Below, one piece after another: positions 35,395 to 46,800 of a stretch of DNA of 64,000 nt. A program made the position numbers and the translations under genes. Position 1 is the first letter of the stretch, and each line of letters starts with the position of its first letter. This stretch comes from Cristatella mucedo (Eukaryota > Bryozoa > Phylactolaemata > Cristatellidae), in NCBI GenBank assembly GCA_009760855.2, contig WPIO01000090.1, positions 1,375,001 through 1,439,000 on the forward strand, written 5' to 3'. Under the pieces are notes generated by a model, which had not been told where the DNA came from, made no database searches, and was given only the letters and a program-made list of their open reading frames with translations.

Positions 35395-38300
35395 GGGCAC
35401 ATGTTGAGACATATACACGCATACACAAGCAGACACGCCCGAGCACGCCCCCAACACACACCGAAGGCTCGAGAACCAAAGCCTTCAGCAGCAGCAGCAA
35501 TGCAGCAGCAGGTGCCAGCAGCCGGAGCAGCAGCTTCGAGCGCTTTCGGTAGAACCACGCACCAGTTGCAGCTCCTCCGAGCAATGTCCGGCATAGGTAG
35601 GCGTCGAGGCGGCTGCGCCACATGCAGCCGCGCCACTGCCATCGGGTGGGTAGCTCGGGGAGCCGATGCCGAGCCCCAACAGCTGACGCAGCAGCTGCCA
35701 CAGGCTGGGGAACAGCTGCTGGGCATGGCGAGGCGGCTGGCGAGGAAGAGGAGAAAGAGTGGCTGCATCGTCGCCGGCTGAAAGTGAAAAAGAGAGCATC
35801 GTCAGCCGCAGCACGATAAGCGACAGCACGCCGCTTGCGCTCCGCTCCTGCTTTGCACGCTGGCAGACAGGCACGCCGGAAGACGAAGCCGAGCGTCAGC
35901 CTCAGCAGCACCCACCTGGACGGCTCAGCTCGACGGCTCGCCTCAGTGCCGCCATGCGAGCGGAGTTGTGCTGCGAGCGAAGCAGCGCTATTGCGACGTC
36001 CTCGGTAGCCCGCTCGTCGGCGCCGCCGCAAGGGTGCGAGGCGAGCAGCAGCAGCGCCTCGGCAGCGGACTCCACTGCTGCCTCGCGCCCGACCGTCTGG
36101 CTCGGCAGAGGAGCGGCAAGGCTGGGACGAGCCACAGAAGCAGCAGCAGCCGCCACGGATGCCTGCTGGTCGCAGTCGTCAGCGCTCAGCTGCACCATGG
36201 CGGCCACCTTTGCGCTGGAGGCGAGACACTGCACGGTGGATGCATCAGCCAGCTGACTGGGCTGACCGACCATCAGCACAAGCCGAACCAGGTCGAAATA
36301 GGCCGCCGCCAAGATGGGACACCTACCAAACAGGTGCAGGCATAGGTTCGACAAGGCGAGTTGGCGCTATCGTCGCGCCACTGCGGAAGCTTGCATTTGC
36401 TGTGCCACCGCAGCCGAACAGTCCACGGGCCTCGGCGCGCAACGATTGACAAGAGGGCTATGCTGCGATCGCGCAGCCGGCGATTAATCGGCCGGTCTAG
36501 ATCCCCCCCCCCCCCCCCCCCCCGCAGCATTGCCGTGGAGTCATCGGCTGAGGCCAGAAATTGCAGGCGTCCGGCCAGGCGTATGGATTGATGGGCCCAC
36601 TGGACAGGTCTCGATAACAACATGGCTGGTGTGCTTCTAGACGGACTAGATTGGCCAATTAGCCAAGCAGCAGACCAATCGCTAACCGGCTGGCTGCTCA
36701 CACAAGGCCGGCAGACTGAAATGACGTCTGCTGAACTGACAGGAGATTCAACTAAAGGAAAAATTGTTGCTAAGCAGCTAGTTGAACATATTGAAAATAA
36801 TGGAATGTCAGAAACATTTCAATCGGGGTTCAAGAGGCAGCACTCTACTGAAACTGCTCTCCTCCGTGTTAACAATGACATTCTACGTAGCAACGACGAC
36901 GGGAATGTCACTGCCCTAGCTCTGCTAGATCTGTCTGCTGCCTTCGATACCATTGATCACGAAGTTCTGCTTGAACGATTGAGAACAACGATCGGTCTGG
37001 CAGACGAAGCACTGGCATGGTTTAAATCATACTTGTCTGATCGTGTTCAATCCGTGTCGTGTGGGGGTCAGGTCTCAGACATGAGAAGGGTCACCTGTGG
37101 AGTCCCTCAAGGGTCTGTACTCGGTCCCTTGCTGTTCTCCATTTATATGCAACCTCTGGGAAAAGTGATTAAGGCCCATGGAATAGGATATCACTTCTAT
37201 GCTGACGATACTCAGTTGTATTTGTCATTTAAACCGTCGGAATCTGCTGCAGCAACTGAGAAACTGAATGCTTGCCTTGCCGATATTCGATCCTGGATGT
37301 CGGAAAACTTGCTGAAATTAAATGACGATAAAACCGAACTGCTGCTCATAGGACACCCTAAGCATGTGGCTGGAGTAAAAGGCTTTGCTGTTCTAATAGG
37401 TGATGCTATTGTGCGACCTTCACCACGTGCTCGTAATCTAGGTGTCGTGTTCGACAGCTGCCTCAATTTCAAAAGCTTTATTCAGAAGACTGCCTCTACA
37501 GCTAGCCATCACATCCGATCCTTATCCAAGATTAGAAGCTGTCTCCCACTGTGGCTTGTAAAAAAATTAACTAGCTCTTTAGTTCTGTCTCGGCTTGATT
37601 ATTGTAATTCCCTTTTGGCTGGGCTACCAAAGAAAGCTATTATGCCACTACAGCTGACTATGAATATGGCTGCAAGGCTGGTCTTCAAGTCCCAGCAGTT
37701 TGAGCACGTGTCACCTCTGCTGAAAGAGCTAGGATGGTTGCCGGTTGAGCAAAGGATACAGAGCAAAGTTCTTACGCTGACCCACAAGGCCCTATACGGC
37801 TTGGCTCCTTCGTACCTAGCTGAACTGCTGCATCAGTTTCAGCCTGTTTGCGTCCTCAGGTCCTGTGTGGACAATAAATTAGCTGGCCCATTCCTCCACT
37901 TAAAGACAGTTGGCGACAGAAGCTTTAGCTTTAGCTCTGCAGGTCCTAGACTGTGGAACTCGCTTCCACAATTCTTACGCAACGACAACTATTCTCCTAC
38001 TGCCGACTATGGCACATCATTTTCAGCGGTCCTGAGCTGCTACTTCTATGCTACTCACTACCTCAACTGCTCTCCTGACTCTGCTATGCTTCCCACTTTC
38101 TCTTTGTTGCGTGAGACGAAGTCTGTTGGCTACCGAATGCGTACCGAAAGCCTCTTAGGCTGTGAGTGCGCTATACAAAACTCTCCTGCGTAACACCACA
38201 TGGTCTTTATGACTTTGTGGAGTTACAGACGGAGATACATTACATACATATACAGACATTGTGGGCTGTAACAAAACAGGCTAAAATCAGACCGCATGAG

Positions 38301-40773
38301 TCAGTAGATCCATTTTTTAAAGGTAGTGATATCTTCAAGAATTTTGCAACATTTATTGCCAACTAGCAACACATTTCCACCCACTGATAGATATGTGGCA
38401 CGAGAATAACATGCACGCCCAGTATATAAATACTTCTGCATCTAAACAGCTACAAAATACCAGGAGAGAAACGCTGCAGTGAAAGTGATAGTGAAAGGGG
38501 GTTGTTAACACTGCTGCCCCAACAAGGCAATCCAAGTAATCTTGAGATTAGACCGTGTCTTTAGTTTGCGTGCACCCAGGGCAGGGAACTCACTCCGGAC
38601 TGACGTCACCACATACCCTGCTTTGCCGAACTTTAGAAAGAAGCTTAACACCCATCTGCCTCTCCTTACGTTTGCTGGATCCATGTGAATTGTCCTGTGT
38701 ATGCAAAAAATGCATGCTGACACAGTGCATGTTATCACTAAGCAATTGACATGCATCCTTTACAGCATGAGTGAAGTGCTTAGAAAGAGATTTATTTCTT
38801 GTGAGGTGCCAATCAAATATCTTGCTAAAATGTTCTTACTATTACCAGCCGGCAGCACTTTGTGTCTTACGGTGTGCTTTTGCTTGAGCTTCGCAAAAGT
38901 CTTATTATTGCTATTATTATAATTACAAGCTTTTTCCAACTTAACCAATGTGAATGCGAGCAGGTTGAGGGAAAATAAAATGTAATGTATCTCCGTCGGT
39001 AACTCCGCAAAGTCATAAAGACCAGGTGGGCGTTACGCAGGAGAGTTTTGTATAGCGCACTCACAGCCTAAGCAGCTTTCGGTACGCATTCGGTAGCCAA
39101 CAGACTTCGTCTCACGCAACAAAGAGAAAGTGGGAAGCATAGCAGAGTCAGGAGAGTAGTTGAGGTAGTGAGTAGCATAGAAGTAGCAGTTCAGGACCGC
39201 TGAAAATGATGTGCCATAGTCGGCAGTCGGAGAGTAGATGTCGTTGCGTAAGAATTATGGAAGCCAGTTCCACAGTCTAGGACCTGCAGAGCTAAAGCTT
39301 CTGTCGCCAACTGTCTTTAAGTGGAGGAGTGGGACAGCTAATTTATTGTCCACACAGGACCTGAGGACGCAAACAGGCTGACACTGGTGCAGCAGTTCAG
39401 CTAGGTACGAAGGAGCCAAGCCGTGGCGGGCCTTGTGGGTCAGCGTAAGAACTTTGCTCTGTATCCTTTGCTCAACCGGCAACCATCCTAGCTCTTTCAG
39501 CAAAGGTGACACGTGCTCAAACCGCTGGGACTTGAAGACCAGCCTTGCAGTCATATTCATAGTCAGCTGTAGTGGCATAATAGCTTTCTTTGGTAGCCCA
39601 GCCAAAAGGGAATTACAATAATCAAGCCGAGACAGAACTAAAGAGCTAGTTAAATTTTTTACAAGCCACAGTGGGAGACAGCTTCTAATCTTGGATAGGG
39701 ATCGGATGTGATGGCTAGCTGTAGAGGCAGTCTTCTGAATGAAGCTTTTGAAATTGAGGCAGCTGTCGAACACGACACCTAGATTACGAGCACGTGGTAA
39801 AGGTCGCACAATAGCATCACCTATTAGAACGGCAAAGCCTTTTACTCCAGCCACATGCTTAGGGTGTCCTATGAGAAGCAGTTCGGAAGCTAGCCTGAGC
39901 CAGAGGACTACGTCAGCTTCAGGAGCTCTCGGTATTGGTCATGCCAGCAAGAATGCCAAGGCACGCGCACACAGACGACACACCCGCCCCTGTGCACCCA
40001 CACATGATCGCATGCTCGCTCACACACAACACACGGGCATCAGCCAGCAGGCAGAAAGCTACCCTTCCCCCTAAAGACCGTCGGCTTTCCTAGCTCACCG
40101 AAAAGTGCCAAAGCTACTCGAAACCTGCAAAATAAACAAGATTCATCCGAGCATGTGCAATGCTCCTGCTGCTGCAATGCACACCTCGATATGAGCCCAT
40201 TAGGACTCAGCGGCCCGCCGCATGACAGAGAGAGCGCGGTCACTGAGAGCAGCTCCGAATTCGATGCCGATGCGCAGCTTGCCGACGACTTGACGAGTTG
40301 CTGCAGCTGCAACAAAAGAAGAAAAGGCCGCCGGATGCGTCCGGCTTGCGCACACGCTTCCGGTTGCCTCTGTGAGCTGGGAAGTGCTGCGCAGGCAGAG
40401 CAGCAAAACTCGGTTTCGGCTGGCTGTGTACGGCACGGCCTGCTCACCGCCAGTAGCACGCCGTGAGTGAGATTGGCTGGCGCGCGGCACTCTGGGGCGT
40501 TCGAGGCATCGTAGCCATCCAGAGGTCCGTCGCCCAGATCTGAACCGGCTGCCGCCAGCAGGTGGTCGAGCAGGCGCAGGGCGAGCGGCAGCAGCGAGTC
40601 CGCAGGGACGAGCCGGGCGAACACGCGGGCGCTCAGCAGACGAGCTTTGTGCACCGGGCTGCCGAGACACCTAGGAAGGAGAAAAAGGAGAACCTGCAGA
40701 CATGCGGCAAGAGCGGCTGGGAATATCTGACAATGCTTTAGCCAATTTACTTTCACTTCTCGTCTGCATACTA

Positions 40774-40827
<54 letters not shown>

Positions 40828-43800
40828 TACTCCCCTCGAACCCTAATTTGCCCTGAAGAAATTCCAATGCCGCTGCTTGACAACAATCTAAACGGTCGAC
40901 CTAGAGTAATGATGCAAGTGATTGCACCATCAAGCTCATCACACATAAGGGTAAATGTCGAGAAAGTACTGAACATTTTTTATCTGTTTCTCATATTGTT
41001 TATCATTATTCTCATTATTTGAGATTTGAAATCCAACTAGATTGGCAAACATCGACTTGAGTAAAGGACTTTTTTTTTGGGGAACGCAGGAGCAGCACTG
41101 ATTCAATGGCTTGGCCCAGAGGTCGGCAAACTCCAGCCTTTAGGCCTAGCTAGTCTACTCCAGGATGGCCCAAAGCCCAGCTCTCAATTATTTATTGTCG
41201 ATGATCCGACCTATTGAATTGGCAAGGTTTTGTTACTGCTGGTTTCAGCTTAAGCTGTGGCCCATGTTTACTTTTAGAGCTGATGTTGATTGTCAGGAGC
41301 TTGCATAAAACTGAAGCACCTGACCGGGGAGGGATGACAAATGTCTACCCCTATGATTGCAGTACATGTCTGTTGGGACTGTTTGCTTGTTCGGCTGGCC
41401 AGCGTCCACAAAGTTTGCCGGCTCCTCCTTAGCTTGGCACGCAGCTTGATCGGACCATCATAGACCAACCACTGGAGCGACACCGACAAGAGGCTGACGC
41501 AGGTTAAAAGAAAATCCAGATGACTGTGGCCTCTATGCCTGGCCAGATAATGGAGGTCACAAAGAACCAATGTGAGGCAGCATAACACTTAGCAGAATCA
41601 AACCAACCACACGCGATTGCTTTTGGGCTGTGAATAAATATTTTCGCACCCCGTGTGCAATTTTAAGATGCCTGGCATCATTCACAATTCTCTTATTAAC
41701 CGATCAAAATATCAGCCAGAGTAGCTGCCATCAAACTGCGAGGACTTTTTGTTATGACTGAGTGCACAAATTTAATATAAATATGAACGTCACGAGATTA
41801 ATGTATGACTCACGACCAGGCCAGCATATTAGGCACGAGCCTGGAAGCAGCCGCTCTCTTGAAGCAAGGGTCATTCGGTCAGTGGGTCGTAGAAAACAGC
41901 CAGCTCGAGAGGCAGTATGTCCGAACATCCGGGACTTGGTAAACATTATATATCACCATATTGAAAACAACATATCTTAACATTAGCTGCTGCAAGTTTG
42001 TTTATGAGTAAGCTGAAATTCATCTGTCGTACCAGCCACAACCGACAGGTCATTCTTTTTTTGTTGCTTTCTAATTTGGAATTGATGTTAGCACTTCTTG
42101 AGCCCAAGCAAGTTGATGTCACAGGTCTATACTAGGCTTGGTTTGGCTACAGGTCTGTACTAGGGCTGCATCGACTAGCTACTTATTACTGTTTGGCTGC
42201 ATACGAATAATTGAAAGACTGTTCGGCCGAATAGGAACAGTGTACAGAATAGGTGCACCAACATAATTTTAAAGTTAAAATGCAAGCAAAAGTTTTATTT
42301 AGGCCAGCTATTCGGTCCTCGAGGCGAAGTATACAAAGTAAATGTTCGGTAGAGCTCAAGTCTCTACAAACTGCATGCATTGAGCCGATTGGCAAATCAG
42401 TGAGGGCCACTGGCTGGCAACTTGTGAGGACCACTTGGATGTAATGCTCTCGACATTAGCTTGCTTAAGACCAGCGAGTTGGACCGCCTTTACGAAGAGC
42501 CAGTCGTGAATGCTGTACCAAATAGAACTTTCCGGCTTTCCAATCGCTAAAGAGCTGCGAATTCGCAAGACTACTTGGAGTTAAAACCTGAAGAAGATAG
42601 CCGCGGCAGGTGCCGTGGATAATGCCTAAAGTGATGCGGCATCCCTCGTGGTCACTACACTCCGAAAGGAAAGACAGACAGATAAAAGAAAGCAGCGATA
42701 AAGCATCATTTCGCCACTAAATAGCTACCCAGGCTGCTATAGGAAAGCAATTAGGCAGCAAACCGATTAACCAGCTGCGTTTGCTCGGATCATTAAAAAA
42801 ATAGAAGCCATTTCTGTCTGCTCAGAACAAAGCTACTTCTGTGCAGTGGGCTAGGGCCAAGCACACTGGAACCCAGGAAGATTCGAGCTAGCTTAACATA
42901 ATCAGTGTGGTAACTGCAAATCTCCAAAGTATGGACTCGGTAGTCCCAATAAAGGTTCCAGTCCTAATTGCATTCAGAAGAGGCTGAAATTTAGCAGTGA
43001 AGGGGTGTGGCCATGATGGTGGCCACCTGGGATCATGAGGCACGTCGTTTATTGTTAGCTATTTAAGTACCCAGTGCTATAAGGCTTCGTGGAGATATGT
43101 TTATTTTCCAAATGGATAATGGCCCTAAGCAGGCATTGCACTTTGCCTTCCTGAAACAGGGGTTGAGTTTTGTTTAGGGCCCGTGTGACGTAATGTTTAT
43201 TGCTAATCGTGGTCAGGCACCTTCATCTAAGCAGCATACATTTCTGTACTTGTAGCTTACCTTATATAGAACAGGGCTTATTTTATATACCTCGTATGGC
43301 TGCAGCCATGGCTACAGTAACGCTTTTGCTACTGGATTTGCTTTAGCTTTCGATGCATTTGCTCTCGAGTGTACGAATGGACACTCTAATGCAGTATTTT
43401 ATCTAATTATGTCTAAATTTTTTGCAATATCACAAAACTTGACGTAGGCAGACTTAACTGTGGAGGTCGTGAGGTCACCCGGCATAAGGTCATTTTAGAG
43501 AGTGCCACGATACAGCGGCAAAAACAATATACCAATCGACGACTTCCGTGCTCTCATCGCCCAATGATGCAGCAAGATATTACCAATAGAGCTTCAAATT
43601 CGTTACGACAAACCGGAAGTTTGCACGCTACCCTCCTTTTAGAACATTTTGGCTGTAGGTTCGCACGTTTTGGTGCTGCCAAACTTGCAGGTTGGGAGAA
43701 AACTATAGAGTCCTAGTCAAGTCTTTTGCCCTGCATATATATGTGTGTGCGCGTGCGTGTGCGTGCGTACACTGGTCAAATGAAGTGCAGTTCACGCCAG

Positions 43801-46800
43801 TATCTCCATCTGAGCGGTGACATTACCAACTTATTATTATTAGCTATTAAAAAGCAAACAGATGAGCTATGCAGACATAAGAAAGCACAAACCTCAAAAT
43901 AGGCTCGGTTAGCAGGTCTCCTGGAGCCTGCCACGAGACTGCCCTGTCCCAAATCTGTCAAGAAAACCCAAGACATATGTGGGGCATGAATCTGGAAAAT
44001 GATTGCCAAAAGGCCAACTGAGTAAGGATCAGGGGAGGCGTGGGAGCTCTCTTGCCCACTTGCACAAAAACATCTGAGCAGAATCAACATTTAAAGAAAA
44101 AAATTATCTCAGAAGCAAATTTAACAACGCATGCAACCTATAGCCAATAAACAGGTGCCACGACTGCGTACTTACTCAAACAATGCCCGAATAAATGGCT
44201 CCAGCGGTGCACAACCACCACTGGACAAAGAGCGTGCAGATTTGCCTGCTACTACTGGATTAGCCATGGATGCAGGGATTGGCTGCTGCCCGTGCAGAAA
44301 GCTCGTCAGTCGATCGAGAGCCCACGAATGCTCGTTTTGCAAGTCATCTGCACTCATCCCACGGCTGTCGTCGTCCACAGGCGAAGGATACAGCTTGCCA
44401 AGAATTAGCAGCGTCAAATACAAGCCGGGCTGCAGCAACGCCTCGCCGGAGTCACTGCCAAACAGAAGACAACTTGACAACATGACATAAAAAGGCTACA
44501 CGAGAGTGATACCGTGGCAAATTCCTAGGTGGCAGAACAACTGATACTGCTAATAAAAGACCAAATGCAAAACTGTCAAATCAACCCGAGATATATCGAA
44601 GACCTAGCATAAAAGGCAAACCAAAGATCAGCAAGTACACTCACTCACAGGACAGCATAAGTGCACCAAAGCTGCTAGCTAAGATGTGTTCCAACTCAGC
44701 GAAGCCTAATTATAAAGGTGGGGGGGGGGGGTTCCCTGAACTAATCACGGAGACTGCAAAGCCGATTTTGAGCATCAAGCTTTCACATTTCTGAGTCACA
44801 CCATTTTTCCCCATAACTAGGTATTGTGTGTTATCGTCATGTAATTTAATGAAGTTTTCTGCCATCGAAGTGCGAGTGTCAGTAATAAGCCCATCAAGGA
44901 AGTTGAGGTTGTTTGATGTGGTAGACGGCATAGGTGTGACATCGGCATATGAAGTGAATCTCGTAGGGATCAAGACATCGCTATGTCATCGGCATAGAAG
45001 TCAACACCTAATTTGTGCTTGGCTATAAACGGGACTTAGCAAGGCTGCAATTGCTAAACAATGTGAATTGGCGAGCCTTCAGTAATGTACAGCCATACGA
45101 AGATGGCTACTACTGCCTATATGATCGATAATGCTAAGAGACTCGGCCGCCCACAGGCCACTGCAGCCCCAAGGACAGGCAGATAAAGATCAAAGCTTTA
45201 ACCACCATTTAACCCCTACAAGGCTTCATACTCAAATGATATGTTTCTTCTACAGCAGTAGTTCTCAATATTCTTAATGCAGCGACCCTTTAATACAGTT
45301 CCTCATGGTGTGGCAACCCCAACCATACAATTTTTTTCGTTGCTATCTCATAGCTGGAAATTTGCTACTATGAATCATAATGTGAATATCTGATATGCAG
45401 GTTATATTTTCAATGTTACAAATAGAACATAATTAAAGCATAGTGATTACTCATAAAAAACAATATCGGTTCCTAAGACCTTCGGAAAATGCGTTTTCTT
45501 AGGTGACCCCTGTGAAAGGGTCGTTCGATCCCCAAAGGGGTAATGACACGACTCACAGGTTGAGAACCACTGCTCTAAGGCATATGTGAAGTGCATAAAT
45601 AGAGATCTAGTCCTCCGACGGTGATATCTACGTATTGGTATAATATTATTAGTATTCTTATTAGGCCTGACGGCTGCAACTGGGAATCTAGTTGGGAGGG
45701 ACACAATCAGGACTCGACTAGCCGAGCAAGGTGCGTTTGCTCGAAACGAGATAAAGAAAAGCCTAAAAGTTCTGTACATGTAAAGCATCAAGTAGCTCGT
45801 TGGAAGTGAGCTAGAACAAGAGCTGGTGTAAAATCGAATGAGGCATAGATTCAAGTTCATTTCACACTAGAACGTCACAGTACTCAGTACAATAAGCCTA
45901 AGTGAAGGTACTTTTTGGTTCAAACATGTGGGCAACGAGTCTAAGCATCCAGCTCAGTGTGTCGAATGTTTTCCCCAGCAACATCGCTGCATTCAACTTA
46001 AGGCCATTGCGCTAAAGGAGTGGCCAAATAAATATTGAGACCCGAATCCTATTGAGTGTTTATGGGGCGAAGTGGATACAAGGCTAAGAGCTAAGGGGGT
46101 TGCATTACATCTGAAGAAACTCTTCTCTCAAGTTTGCCTATTGCTCGGAGAGCGATAAGTCTTAGTCTGCTCTGTACCCGAGCTGCTCAGACATTGCTAA
46201 TTGCGGTGGTAAAACATTAAAACACAAACCATTTCATAATACTAGTGATAATAATGCACTTGATAAAGCACCCTCAGAGAACTCTATCTCTTTCTAGGTG
46301 CTTTGCATTTGATGCATAGGGAAACGCGATTGAATGGTGAGTAATATCATGCTTGATAAACAACATGAATAACATGGTTAGGGGTGATATGCAAAGGGTC
46401 AGCATGCAAATGTGGCAATAGTGGCAGCATGCACAGTGTCAGCACGCATAAGCACGTGAAGGACGAATCACAGGGACCCACTAAATGCTGTCCTAAATAG
46501 GTGTTTTTTAAAGTTCTTTTTAAATGTGGTCAAGTCAGGAGGTGTCGTGACGCAAGTCGGGAGGGAGTTCCATGCTTTGGGAGCATACAAACTAAATGCA
46601 TGGTCTCCAAAGGATTTGAGGTTTGTACGAGGTATTGGTAAACTGTTGGATTCCGAAAAGCGGGTGGTACGATGCTTGGCCTGGTGGGGGAGTAGATCTG
46701 AGAAGTTGATCTCATGAGTGCAGCGGCAGGGCGGTCTAGAGGCAATTCCTGTTACTCTACAAAGCCACAAAGACTAAGTGGGTGTAACACAGACGAGTTG

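Larger units (their letters stand above)
30980..35562 (-). other. THADA intron 16
   Basis: This is the longest THADA intron (4.6 kb). Recognised content is the SINE at 33776-33929, LINE-B tails at 34035-34140 and 34440-34650, a tRNA-like relic at 35185-35245 and (CA)n at 35331-35394. Between 31000 and 33770 nothing could be assigned; open frames there (for example 32764-33090) lack recognisable domains. Confidence 0.7.
36323..40184 (-). other. THADA intron 14
   Basis: This 3.9-kb intron is largely transposon-derived: a plus-strand LINE-A (36750-38265), a LINE-B fragment (38540-38840) and a minus-strand LINE-A (38982-39884). A run of 21 C lies at 36503-36523. The plus-strand open frame starting at 36622 enters LINE-A only at about 36750. 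Confidence 0.85.

Noticed and set aside
36622-36750. First about 43 codons of the 523-aa plus-strand frame as part of the LINE protein
   Set aside because: This stretch has no reverse transcriptase similarity. The LINE homology begins at about 36750, so the upstream codons are host intron read through by chance.
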